Of a DNA stretch of 10,378 bases, positions 1 through 6,296 are shown in pieces; the first letter of the stretch is position 1, and every line of letters begins with the position of its first letter. Under the pieces are notes generated by a model. The model did not search any database. It was not told the DNA's origin and saw only the letters and a list, made by a program, of their open reading frames with translations. The stretch comes from Burkholderiales bacterium (GTDB lineage Bacteria; Pseudomonadota; Gammaproteobacteria; Burkholderiales; SG8-41). Where the stretch lies: positions 1 to 10,378 of the forward strand of contig SYEN01000043.1 of assembly GCA_005800795.1 (NCBI GenBank), in the 5' to 3' direction. The position numbers and the translations under genes are program-made.

Positions 1-23
1 AAAAGCACTTGCGACCCCTCAAA

Positions 24-41
24 TAGTTGGCCGCACAACTA
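24..41. promoter_or_regulatory. Inverted repeat TAGTTG-N6-CAACTA, possible operator
   Basis: Two perfect 6-bp arms (24-29 and 36-41) flank a 6-bp centre. The size and symmetry fit a dimeric helix-turn-helix repressor site, and MarR-family operators often have this kind of layout. No regulator gene is in the window, so both the protein and the regulated gene are unknown. The target could be a gene to the left of the window rather than slt, which starts about 480 bp away. Confidence 0.3.
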
Positions 42-74
42 AATATCGTGTGTGGACCACCTGTTTTCGCTCTG

Positions 75-109
75 GTAACCATCGGTATCCCCTAGGATAC
101 TTTGGTTAC
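75..109. repeat. Nested dyad / hairpin with two stacked stems
   Basis: The outer arms GTAACCA (75-81) and TGGTTAC (103-109) pair perfectly over 7 bp. The inner arms GTATCC (85-90) and GGATAC (95-100) pair perfectly over 6 bp around a CCTA loop (91-94), with a short internal loop (82-84 against 101-102) between the stems. As RNA this would be a single stable hairpin of about 35 nt. No T-tract follows, so it is not a classical intrinsic terminator. It could be a factor-dependent terminator for a gene left of the window, a structured leader element or a protein-binding site. Confidence 0.5.
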
Positions 110-231
110 GAAACGCCCTAATTACCAATTACTTTACTATTGAAATAGAAATGGAATAAACGAACTTGCAGGAACCCCGTGCGTAGCTTTCGTGTCTTGC
201 ATTCAACCATTTGCCTCTATTAATGTTCGCA

Positions 232-253
232 AGACTAAAAGGGAATTTAGTCT
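232..253. repeat. Perfect 8-bp inverted repeat, AGACTAAA-N6-TTTAGTCT
   Basis: Arms 232-239 and 246-253 are exact reverse complements around the 6-nt centre AGGGAA. A second small palindrome, GGCAC-A-GTGCC, follows at 271-281. It could be a dimeric regulator site in the slt leader or an RNA hairpin. No T-tract follows, and no known consensus is recognised. Confidence 0.45.
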
Positions 254-462
254 GGCATCCAGTGATGGGGGGCACAGTGCCAGGTTGTTTTTACGTTCGT
301 GGAAAATTAAAACTCATTTAAAATCAATCAGTTATAGAGAAAAATCTTTACCCAAAGCCTATCTGATCCCTTGCGCTTGCTGCGCGCTACTCTCCAAGCA
401 GGCGTGAACCTTTTGTCCCTGCAGCCTCGAGCAAATTAAACGTAAATGCACGGAATGCCTTG

Positions 463-480
463 GCATGCCGGCGTGCTTTT
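463..480 (+). terminator. Possible weak terminator or attenuator hairpin before slt
   Basis: GCATG (463-467) pairs with CGTGC (472-476), including one G-U pair, around a CCGG loop, and TTTT (477-480) follows at once. This is the shape of a short intrinsic terminator, but the stem is only 5 bp and the T-run stops at four. It sits 41 bp upstream of the likely slt start codon, so it would act on slt leader transcripts. It also overlaps the ATG at 465, which argues against that codon being the slt start. Confidence 0.25.
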
Positions 481-521
481 CGCTACCCTGCGAGCCCAAG
501 ACTGGCTCTAAAATGGCCGCC

Positions 522-2447
522 ATGAAAAAACCGACCTGCCTCTGGATGGTGTTTGCGCTCTTCGCGATTAACGGCGCTTTTGCCGCCCCCGGCGATGACG
601 ATTTCATGGCCATGCGCGAAGCGTTTCGCGTCAACGACGCGCGCAGGCTCGATGCCCTCGCGCCGCGTCTCAAGGGACATGTGCTGGAGCCGTACGCGGC
701 TTACTGGCAGTTGCGCTCACGGCTTGATGACGCCGATCCGCAAACGGTGCGCGCGTTTCTCGCCGAATACAAAGACAGCTTCGTCGCCGAGCGCATGCGC
801 GCCGATTGGCTGAAACGTCTCGGCAAGAATCAGCAGTGGGAGTTGTTTGACGCCGAGCGCCCACAATTGGGCGAGGACGATGTTGAAATCACCTGCTACG
901 CGCTGCAATCGCGCGCGCGCACCGATGCCAACGCTGTGCGCGAAGCGCGCTCGCTGTGGTTTACCGAGAAAGACACGCCCGCGAGTTGCGCGCCGCTGTT
1001 CACGCAACTGGCGGCGTCCAATCAACTGAGCGTGCAGGATATCTGGGCGCGCGTACGGCTGGCGCTGGGCGCGGGGCAGGTGGGCGTCGCTTCTCGTTCA
1101 GCGGCGTTTTTGCCACCGGGGCAGGGGCCGAACCCTACGGTACTGTCGGCGGTGTCGCAGAACCCGGCGGGGCATTTGACGCGGCCATTCGATGCCGCCA
1201 GCCGCGCCGCGCGCGAGACCGCCATGTTCGCGGCCTATCGCCTCGCGCGCACGTCGCCGCAGCAGGCGGCCATGCACTGGTCGGGCATGGAGTCGCGCTT
1301 TACCGAGGACGAGCGCGGCTTTGTGTGGGGACACATCGGCCTGCAGGGCGCGCTGCGCCATGATCCGCAGACGTTGCAGTGGTACGCCCGCGCGGGCGCG
1401 GCCGACATGTCGGATTACCAACTCGAATGGAAGGCGCGCGCGGCCCTGCGTGCGGGCGACTGGAAAACCCTGATCTCTGCGGTGGATGCGATGGTGGTCG
1501 AAGGCAAGGATTCGCCTTGGCGCTATTGGAAGGCGCGCGCACTGAAAACCCTGGGGCGCGACGCAGAAGCGCTGGCGCTGTTAAAGCCACTGTCGCAGGA
1601 ATACATTTTTTACGGCCAGCTCGCGCTGGAAGAACTCGGCGGCAAAATCAGCGCGCCGCCATCCACCTATACGCCCACGGCAGCGGAAGTTCAGTTGGCA
1701 GGTCAAACCCCCGGGTTACGCCGCGCGCTGGCGCTTTATGCGCTGGGCCTGCGCGCGGAAGGCAATCGCGAATGGATGTGGACGTTGCGCAGCATGGACG
1801 ACAAAAAGCTGATTGCCGCTGCTGAAGTCGCCAAGCGCCACGACATGCCCGACCGCGTCATCAACACCGCCGATAAAACCGCCAGCGTGCACGATTTCCG
1901 GCTGCGCTATCACGCGCCGTACCGCGATGTGCTGAAAGGCCATGCCGAACGTCATGGCCTGGATCAAGCGTGGGTGCTGGGTTTGATCCGGCAGGAAAGC
2001 CGCTTTATGACCGAGGTGCGCTCCAGCGCGGGGGCAATGGGCCTGATGCAATTGATGCCCGGCACTGCGCAGTGGGTGGCCGGCAAAATGGGCTTGAAAA
2101 ACTGGCGCTGGGGCAATGTGACCGATGTCGATACCAACATCAGTCTGGGAACGTATTACCTGCGCCACGTCTACGACTATCTTGATAGCAACGCCGCGCT
2201 CGCCACAGCGGCCTACAACGCCGGCCCGGGACGCGCGCGCGCGTGGCGGCCCGACCGCACCATGGAAGCCGCCGCGTGGGCCGAAACCATTCCGTTCAAC
2301 GAAACACGTCATTACGTCAAGCTGGTGATGGCCAACGCCAGTTACTACGCCAGTCTGTTTACCCAGCAGTCGCAGTCGCTCAAGGCGCGCATCGGAGAGG
2401 TGGGGCCGGCAGGGCCGGCGCAAAAGGCGTTGGGAGATACGCCGTAA
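522..2447 (+). CDS. slt: Periplasmic soluble lytic murein transglycosylase (Slt70 type)
   Basis: Slt enzymes cleave the MurNAc-GlcNAc bond of peptidoglycan in the periplasm and leave 1,6-anhydromuropeptides. From the ATG at 522 the protein has 641 residues, close to E. coli Slt. Residues 1-21 form a Sec signal peptide (MKK, hydrophobic core, AFA cleavage before APG). Residues of about 25-460 are the alanine-rich helical repeat region typical of the Slt U and L domains, including YGQLALEELG. The catalytic domain follows, with IRQESRF (catalytic Glu492), GLMQLMP (507-513) and AYNAGPGR (564-571), all hallmarks of the family-1 transglycosylase fold. In-frame ATGs at 465 and 513 exist, but only the one at 522 puts the signal peptide at the N terminus. 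No Shine-Dalgarno sequence is visible. The next gene starts 98 bp downstream on the same strand. Confidence 0.95.
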   Translation: MKKPTCLWMVFALFAINGAFAAPGDDDFMAMREAFRVNDARRLDALAPRLKGHVLEPYAAYWQLRSRLDDADPQTVRAFLAEYKDSFVAERMRADWLKRLGKNQQWELFDAERPQLGEDDVEITCYALQSRARTDANAVREARSLWFTEKDTPASCAPLFTQLAASNQLSVQDIWARVRLALGAGQVGVASRSAAFLPPGQGPNPTVLSAVSQNPAGHLTRPFDAASRAARETAMFAAYRLARTSPQQAAMHWSGMESRFTEDERGFVWGHIGLQGALRHDPQTLQWYARAGAADMSDYQLEWKARAALRAGDWKTLISAVDAMVVEGKDSPWRYWKARALKTLGRDAEALALLKPLSQEYIFYGQLALEELGGKISAPPSTYTPTAAEVQLAGQTPGLRRALALYALGLRAEGNREWMWTLRSMDDKKLIAAAEVAKRHDMPDRVINTADKTASVHDFRLRYHAPYRDVLKGHAERHGLDQAWVLGLIRQESRFMTEVRSSAGAMGLMQLMPGTAQWVAGKMGLKNWRWGNVTDVDTNISLGTYYLRHVYDYLDSNAALATAAYNAGPGRARAWRPDRTMEAAAWAETIPFNETRHYVKLVMANASYYASLFTQQSQSLKARIGEVGPAGPAQKALGDTP

Positions 2448-2481
2448 CCCTGTGCCCGGAAGTTGCCCGGTGAGCCTGCGG

Positions 2482-2510
2482 GTGAACCACGCCCCGTGAT
2501 CGGTTAAACT
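2482..2510 (+). promoter_or_regulatory. Putative sigma70 promoter for the NDUFA9-like gene
   Basis: In the 98-bp gap after slt, GTGAAC (2482-2487) and TAAACT (2505-2510) are separated by 17 bp, which fits a weak sigma70 promoter. It would give a leader of roughly 30 nt before the ATG at 2546. The -35 match is poor, so read-through from slt is also possible. Confidence 0.3.
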
Positions 2511-2545
2511 TCGCGTCCGTAAGGTGTTTTAGGGGTTCCCGAATC

Positions 2546-3505
2546 ATGAGCTTGTCAGCCACTTCCATTATTTGTGTTTTGGGCGGTTCCGGTTTTGTCG
2601 GCCGCCAGGTGTGCGCAGCGCTGGCCGCACGCGGGCTGCGGCTGCGCGTGCCGACACGTGATCGCGATCGCGCGAAGCATCTCACCATGCTGCCGACAGC
2701 AGAGCTGTTGGCTGCGGATGTGCATGATCTCGCCACGCTGCACAGACTGTTGCAAGGCTGTGATGCGGTAATCAACCTGGTGGGTGTGTTGCACGGCGGG
2801 CGCGGCAATACGAGTTTTGCCGCCGGGCACACGGAACTTGCGCGCACGCTGGTGGCGGCGTGCCGCGAAACCGGCGTGCGTCGTTTGCTGCACATGAGTT
2901 CCCTGAACGCGGCCACAGATGCCCCCAGCGCGTATTTGCGCAGCAAGGGCGAGGCCGAGGGGGTGGTGCGTGAGTCGGGCCTTGATGTCACGATTTTCCG
3001 TCCGTCGATCGTGTTCGGTCGCGAGGACAAGTTTCTGAATCTGTTCGCGCAGATGCTGAAACAGTTTCCGCTGCTGATCGTGCCCTCGGCCGCCGCGCGA
3101 TTTCAGCCGGTGTATGTGGGCGACGTGGCGCGCGTGTTTGCCGACGCACTGCCGTGCCAGGACAGCATTGGCCAAAGCTACGACCTGTGTGGTCCCAGGG
3201 CCTACACCATGCTGGAGCTCGCGCAGTTTGTGGCGCGCACCACCGGCTATCAACGCCCGATTTTCGGTGCAGATGAATTGCTCACCAACATCATGGCGTT
3301 CGCGATGGAGTGCCTGCCGGGCAAGGTAATGAGTCTGGATAATGTGCGTTCGATGTCAGTCGATAGCGTGTGCAACAACGGTTGCACCCTGCCGTTCGGC
3401 ATCGCGGCCGCCGGTGTTGAGGCGACGGTAACGGCGTGGCTTGGCAACCAGAGTCCGCGTGGCCGCTACGCGCTCTTCCGCGATCGCACCCGCCGCACGT
3501 CGTAG
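2546..3505 (+). CDS. NAD(P)-binding, complex I NDUFA9-subunit-like protein (atypical SDR)
   Basis: This 319-residue protein belongs to the extended or atypical short-chain dehydrogenase/epimerase group annotated in bacteria as 'complex I NDUFA9 subunit family'. It begins with a Rossmann strand and the glycine motif GGSGFVG (13-19). D58 follows in AADVHDL, then INLVGVL (76-82), a strand ending in HMSS (116-119), YLRSK (Tyr130, Lys134; YxxxK) and FRPSIVFG (151-158), all typical of the family. Mitochondrial NDUFA9 binds NADPH structurally in complex I; the bacterial homologues have no settled role, and quinone-related or complex-I-related jobs are inference. AGGGG (2531-2535) lies 10 nt before the ATG. 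It sits between slt and cca on the same strand, 43 bp before cca. The protein appears complete, with the variable C-terminal part ending in an arginine-rich tail. Confidence 0.85.
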   Translation: MSLSATSIICVLGGSGFVGRQVCAALAARGLRLRVPTRDRDRAKHLTMLPTAELLAADVHDLATLHRLLQGCDAVINLVGVLHGGRGNTSFAAGHTELARTLVAACRETGVRRLLHMSSLNAATDAPSAYLRSKGEAEGVVRESGLDVTIFRPSIVFGREDKFLNLFAQMLKQFPLLIVPSAAARFQPVYVGDVARVFADALPCQDSIGQSYDLCGPRAYTMLELAQFVARTTGYQRPIFGADELLTNIMAFAMECLPGKVMSLDNVRSMSVDSVCNNGCTLPFGIAAAGVEATVTAWLGNQSPRGRYALFRDRTRRTS

Positions 3506-3548
3506 CGCGTGACGGCCGTGGTGTGGTCATCGTAAGTATCTGATTTAA

Positions 3549-4778
3549 ATGAATATTTTTTCCGTCGGCGGCGCAGTGCGGGATGAACTGCTGGGCTTGC
3601 CGGTGGCGGATCGTGACTACGTGGTGGTCGGCGCCACGCCCGATGAACTGATCGCGCTAGGCTATAAGCCCGTCGGCAAAGATTTCCCGGTTTTTTTGCA
3701 TCCGCGCACGCACGAGGAATATGCGCTGGCGCGCACCGAACGCAAAACCGCGCGCGGCTATCACGGCTTTGCGTTTCACGCCGCACCCGATGTCACACTG
3801 GAAGAAGACCTCGTACGACGTGATTTGACCATCAACGCCATGGCACGCGATGCCGCGGGTGCGTTGATCGATCCCTACGGCGGCGAACGTGATTTGAAGG
3901 CGCGCGTGCTGCGCCATGTCAGCCCGGCATTCGCCGAAGACCCGGTGCGCATTCTGCGTCTGGCGCGATTCGCCGCGCGCTTTGCGCCGCTGGGCTTTAC
4001 CGTCGCGGATGAAACGCTGGACCTCATGCGCGGCATGGTGCGGGCGGGCGAGGCCGATGCGCTGGTGGCCGAGCGTGTGTGGCAGGAACTGGCCAAGGGA
4101 TTGATGGAACAAAAACCGTCGCGCCTGTTTGAAACCCTGCGCGCATGTGGAGCGCTGGCGCGCGTGCTGCCCGAACTGGATGTGCTGTGGGGCGTGCCGC
4201 AACGCGCCGAGCACCACCCGGAAATCGACACCGGCGTGCACGTGATGATGGTCGTTGATTACGCAGCCAGTCAAAACCATCCGCTCGACGTGCGCTTTGC
4301 TGCGCTGACACACGATCTGGGCAAAGGCGCCACGCCGCCCGCGGAATGGCCGCGCCATCATGGCCACGAGGAACGCAGCGTCGGACTGGTAAGAACCCTG
4401 TGCGAGCGCCTGCGCGTGCCCGCCGAGTGCCGCGATCTGGCGCTGGTGATGGCGCGCGAGCACGGCAATATCCATCGCGCGGCCGAGCTGCGCGCGAACA
4501 CCATCGTGATGCTGCTGCAAGGCGCCGATGCATTTCGCAAGCCGGAGCGGTTTGCGCGGCTGCTGCTGGCGTGTGAAAGCGACAAGCGCGGGCGGCTGGG
4601 CAAGGAGAACGCGCCTTATCCGCCGGCGGCGCGGATGGCGGCAGCGTTACAGGCCGCAGCGGCGGTGGATGCGGGGGCGATTGCAAAACAGATTGCAGAG
4701 CCCGAGCGAATCAAAGAGAAGGTTTATCAGGCGCGCGTGTCGGCGGTGCGCGCGGCGCTGAACGACCATGAAGACTGA
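3549..4778 (+). CDS. cca: CCA tRNA nucleotidyltransferase with HD phosphohydrolase domain
   Basis: This enzyme adds or repairs the 3'-terminal CCA of tRNAs, using CTP and ATP without a template. At 409 residues it matches the class II Cca of beta- and gammaproteobacteria. GGAVRDELLG (7-16) is the nucleotidyltransferase motif. Asp21 and Asp23 in DRDYVV are the metal-binding pair, RRDLTINAMA spans 90-99, and RILRLARF (134-141) has the nucleotide-recognition arginines. The C-terminal HD domain is intact, with THDLGKG carrying His255-Asp256, so 2'-phosphatase, 2',3'-cyclic phosphodiesterase and phosphatase activities, known for the E. coli enzyme, are expected. The ATG at 3549 lies after a weakly purine-rich leader and starts directly in the conserved MNIFSVGGAVRD segment. 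It follows the NDUFA9-like gene by 43 bp and is probably cotranscribed with it. Confidence 0.96.
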   Translation: MNIFSVGGAVRDELLGLPVADRDYVVVGATPDELIALGYKPVGKDFPVFLHPRTHEEYALARTERKTARGYHGFAFHAAPDVTLEEDLVRRDLTINAMARDAAGALIDPYGGERDLKARVLRHVSPAFAEDPVRILRLARFAARFAPLGFTVADETLDLMRGMVRAGEADALVAERVWQELAKGLMEQKPSRLFETLRACGALARVLPELDVLWGVPQRAEHHPEIDTGVHVMMVVDYAASQNHPLDVRFAALTHDLGKGATPPAEWPRHHGHEERSVGLVRTLCERLRVPAECRDLALVMAREHGNIHRAAELRANTIVMLLQGADAFRKPERFARLLLACESDKRGRLGKENAPYPPAARMAAALQAAAAVDAGAIAKQIAEPERIKEKVYQARVSAVRAALNDHED

Positions 4779-4793
4779 CGCAAGCCCGAAACT

Positions 4794-4899
4794 GTCATTC
4801 CCGCGCAGGCGGGAACCCATAAGCCTGTTCCATATGGCACAAAACCCACCCATCCTACCTTCCCTGAGGGAAGGGGATACCCGCCTGCGCGGGAATGAC
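4794..4899. repeat. Head-to-head pair of dRS3/REP-like repeats (20-bp perfect inverted arms)
   Basis: The 20 bases at 4794-4813 are the exact reverse complement of 4880-4899, around a 66-bp centre. Each arm carries a core ATTCCC-N8-GGGAAT-like unit with the same N8 (GCGCAGGC): ATTCCC...GGGAAC on plus at 4797-4816, and ATTCCC...GGGTAT on minus. This resembles the dRS3 unit described from Neisseria and the GTCATTCCCGCG-type repeats scattered through many proteobacterial genomes. Each copy is itself a small hairpin (TTCCCGC 4798-4804 with GCGGGAA 4809-4815), and the two together can fold into one long stem. It lies in the cca to GST gap, so it may act as a transcription terminator for cca. No other copy occurs in this window. 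Confidence 0.85.
4858..4874. repeat. Small perfect hairpin inside the repeat pair
   Basis: CCTTCCC (4858-4864) and GGGAAGG (4868-4874) pair perfectly over 7 bp around a TGA loop. The hairpin lies within the centre of the larger inverted repeat at 4794-4899, giving a nested foldback. No T-tract follows on either strand. It may add to termination between cca and the GST gene, or belong to the mobile repeat unit. Confidence 0.6.
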
Positions 4900-4903
4900 T
4901 AGG

Positions 4904-4954
4904 TTAGTGCAGTGGTTCAAGCAAAGTTAAATAAGCCGGAACACAACTTAAGGA
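4904..4954 (+). promoter_or_regulatory. Putative promoter and ribosome binding site for the GST gene
   Basis: TTAGTG (4904-4909) and TTAAAT (4927-4932), 17 bp apart, form a weak sigma70-like promoter just downstream of the inverted repeat. AAGGA (4950-4954) with a 6-nt spacer to the ATG at 4961 is a clear Shine-Dalgarno sequence and fixes that start. The ribosome site is well supported; the promoter is tentative. Confidence 0.4.
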
Positions 4955-4960
4955 ACCCCC

Positions 4961-5578
4961 ATGATCGACCTCTACACCTGGACCACGCCCAATGGCCGCA
5001 AAGTCTCCATCATGCTCGAGGAGTGCGGCCTGCCGTATAAAACGCACGCCATCAACATCGGCAAGGACGAGCAATTCACGCCGCAATTCATTGCACTGAA
5101 TCCCAACAGCAAAATCCCCGCGATCACCGACAGTGACGGGCCGGATGGTCAGCCACTCAATATTTTTGAGTCCGGCGCGATCCTGATTTACCTCGCCGAA
5201 AAAACCGGCCAATTCCTCGCAACCAAAGGCAAGGCCAGAAGCGACGCGCTGCAATGGCTGATGTTTCAGATGGGCGGCGTCGGGCCGATTTTTGGGCAGG
5301 TGCATCACTTCCTGCGCGCGGCCAAGGAGCCGGTGCCTTACGCCATCGAGCGCTACGGCAAGGAAAAAGACCGTCTGTATCAGGTATTGGACAAGCACCT
5401 CAAAGACCATCACTATTTGGCTGGCGACTACTCGATAGCCGACATGGCGACCTACCCGTGGGTGGCGCGGCACGAGTGGCACAAAATGGATTTGGCGACA
5501 GTGCCGCACGTCAAACGCTGGTATGACGCGATTTCAGCGAGGCCTGCGGTACAGCGCGGCATGGCTGTACCGGGGTAA
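4961..5578 (+). CDS. yfcG: YfcG/Ure2p-like (Nu-class) glutathione S-transferase, probable disulfide-bond oxidoreductase
   Basis: The 205-residue protein closely resembles E. coli YfcG, a cytosolic Nu-class GST with glutathione-dependent disulfide reductase activity and little classical transferase activity. The N-terminal thioredoxin-like domain starts MIDLYTWTTPNGRK; Thr9 and Asn11 match the positions that contact glutathione in YfcG. NSKIPAI (cis-Pro53) and FESGAIL (Glu70, Ser71, glutathione gamma-glutamyl contact) follow. The helical C-terminal domain contains GPIFGQVHHF, PYAIERY and YSIADMATYPWV, all shared with YfcG. There is no catalytic cysteine or tyrosine at the N terminus, as expected for this class. 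The gene begins after a repeat-rich gap and is followed 50 bp later by an exported dioxygenase-like gene on the same strand, so a joint transcript is plausible. A role in detoxification or thiol balance is inference. Confidence 0.92.
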   Translation: MIDLYTWTTPNGRKVSIMLEECGLPYKTHAINIGKDEQFTPQFIALNPNSKIPAITDSDGPDGQPLNIFESGAILIYLAEKTGQFLATKGKARSDALQWLMFQMGGVGPIFGQVHHFLRAAKEPVPYAIERYGKEKDRLYQVLDKHLKDHHYLAGDYSIADMATYPWVARHEWHKMDLATVPHVKRWYDAISARPAVQRGMAVPG

Positions 5579-5628
5579 TGCGCAGATAAAGGCGTGACGG
5601 ATCAATGCAATTCAACGAAGGCTTGAGG

Positions 5629-6240
5629 ATGAAACAGCCAACTCTCCCGCTGCGGCGTCCGGATATGCCGTGCAGTAGTCTCGTCGCGCGCCGCCGCTTG
5701 ATGCTGGCCGGGATGGCTGCGCTGACCTCATGGGCCGCACCTTTCGCCGCCGCGCAGCAATGCCGCGCCACGCCGCGCGATCAACTCGGCCCCTTCTACA
5801 CGCGCGGTGCGCCGGAGCAGGCCGACTTGTGCGCGAGCGGCTCGGGCGGCAAGGAGCGCATGCAGGTTGGCGGACGCGTGCTCGGCGCCGATTGCAAACC
5901 ACTGGCCGGCGCGCTGGTAGAAGTGTGGCACGCGGATGCCAACGGCGATTACAGCCAGTTCACACGCGGCAAAAAAGATGATCCCGCGTGCCTGCTGCGT
6001 GCCAGTATCAAGACCGACGCCGAAGGCCGCTACACGTTTGCCAGCATCATCCCCGCCGAGTATCCGGGGCGGCCACGCCATATCCACTATCGCGTGAGCC
6101 ACGCCGCGCACGCGACGCTTGTGACGCAGCTTTACTTCACCGGGGATCGAGGTGCCGTGGAGGGGCTGACCGCAGTCTTGCAACGCGATGTACAGGGTGT
6201 CGCGCGTGCAAGTTTTGATATCACGCTGAATCGCGCTTGA
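5629..6240 (+). CDS. Exported intradiol ring-cleavage dioxygenase-like protein
   Basis: This 203-residue protein has the fold and iron ligands of intradiol dioxygenases (catechol 1,2- and protocatechuate 3,4-dioxygenase family), which open aromatic rings using Fe(III) and O2. QLGPFYT matches the TxGPFY motif. LVEVWHADANGDYSQF carries the first Tyr ligand (Tyr108), AEYPGRPRHIHY the second (Tyr145) and the His151-x-His153 pair, and LVTQLYFTGD follows. All four ligands are present. Residues 1-42 look like an export signal: ARRRLMLAG (20-28, twin-arginine-like), a hydrophobic stretch and AAA before QQC. Exported members of this family exist and their substrates are mostly unknown. The ATG at 5629 is preferred over the one at 5605 because GAAGG sits 7 nt upstream and it gives a cleaner signal peptide. 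The gene converges with the Bug-protein gene. Confidence 0.85.
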   Translation: MKQPTLPLRRPDMPCSSLVARRRLMLAGMAALTSWAAPFAAAQQCRATPRDQLGPFYTRGAPEQADLCASGSGGKERMQVGGRVLGADCKPLAGALVEVWHADANGDYSQFTRGKKDDPACLLRASIKTDAEGRYTFASIIPAEYPGRPRHIHYRVSHAAHATLVTQLYFTGDRGAVEGLTAVLQRDVQGVARASFDITLNRA

Positions 6241-6255
6241 CGCGGCGGAACGTCA

Positions 6256-6283
6256 GGTTGGGCATGACGCCGCATGCCCACCC
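6256..6283. terminator. Bidirectional hairpin between convergent genes
   Basis: TGGGCATG (6259-6266) and CATGCCCA (6273-6280) form a perfect 8-bp stem with a 6-nt loop, extended by GG (6256-6257) with CC (6282-6283) after one mismatch. It lies exactly in the 56-bp gap between the ends of the dioxygenase gene (plus) and the Bug-protein gene (minus). That is where a shared terminator is expected. No T-tract follows on either side, so termination may be inefficient or factor-assisted. Confidence 0.6.
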
Positions 6284-6296
6284 CACGCAACGGGTG

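Larger units (their letters stand above)
1..521. other. AT-rich gene-free leader upstream of slt
   Basis: No convincing coding region lies here. The only plus-strand open frame of note (192-407) has a GTG start without a ribosome binding site and a composition that resembles no family I know. The stretch is clearly richer in A and T than the genes downstream, especially about 110-350. It contains several perfect or near-perfect inverted repeats, at 24-41, 52-60, 75-109, 232-253, 271-281 and 463-476, which are listed separately where substantial. A weak sigma70-like pair (TTGTTT 285-290, TAAAAC 308-313, 17-bp spacer) could serve slt, but the match is poor. The region must carry the slt promoter unless slt is read through from upstream of the window. 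Confidence 0.6.

Noticed and set aside
192..407. 71-codon plus-strand open frame with GTG start
   Set aside because: No ribosome site, no recognisable family, odd composition (cysteine and serine rich), and it crosses an 8-bp dyad; more likely chance in non-coding sequence.
465..521. Longer start for slt at the ATG at 465 (or 513)
   Set aside because: It would bury the signal peptide behind 19 (or 3) extra residues, and the ATG at 465 lies in a hairpin followed by TTTT.
1..521. tRNA, rRNA, integron attC or CRISPR in the leader
   Set aside because: No cloverleaf or T-arm sequence, no GTTRRRY/RYYYAAC pair, and no regularly spaced direct repeats were found.
1716..2423. 235-codon open frame antisense to slt
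   Set aside because: Shadow of a GC-rich gene; it covers the intact Slt catalytic domain on the other strand and resembles no family.
2555..3253. 232-codon open frame antisense to the NDUFA9-like gene
   Set aside because: The opposite strand encodes a clear Rossmann protein; the antisense reading is His/Gln/Arg-rich shadow sequence.
3657..4520. 287-codon open frame antisense to cca
   Set aside because: Long only because of high third-position GC; every Cca motif is intact on the plus strand and the antisense product is low in recognisable features.
4794..4899. Insertion sequence or miniature transposon with target duplication
   Set aside because: No transposase and no clear flanking direct repeat; kept only as a dRS3/REP-like inverted repeat.
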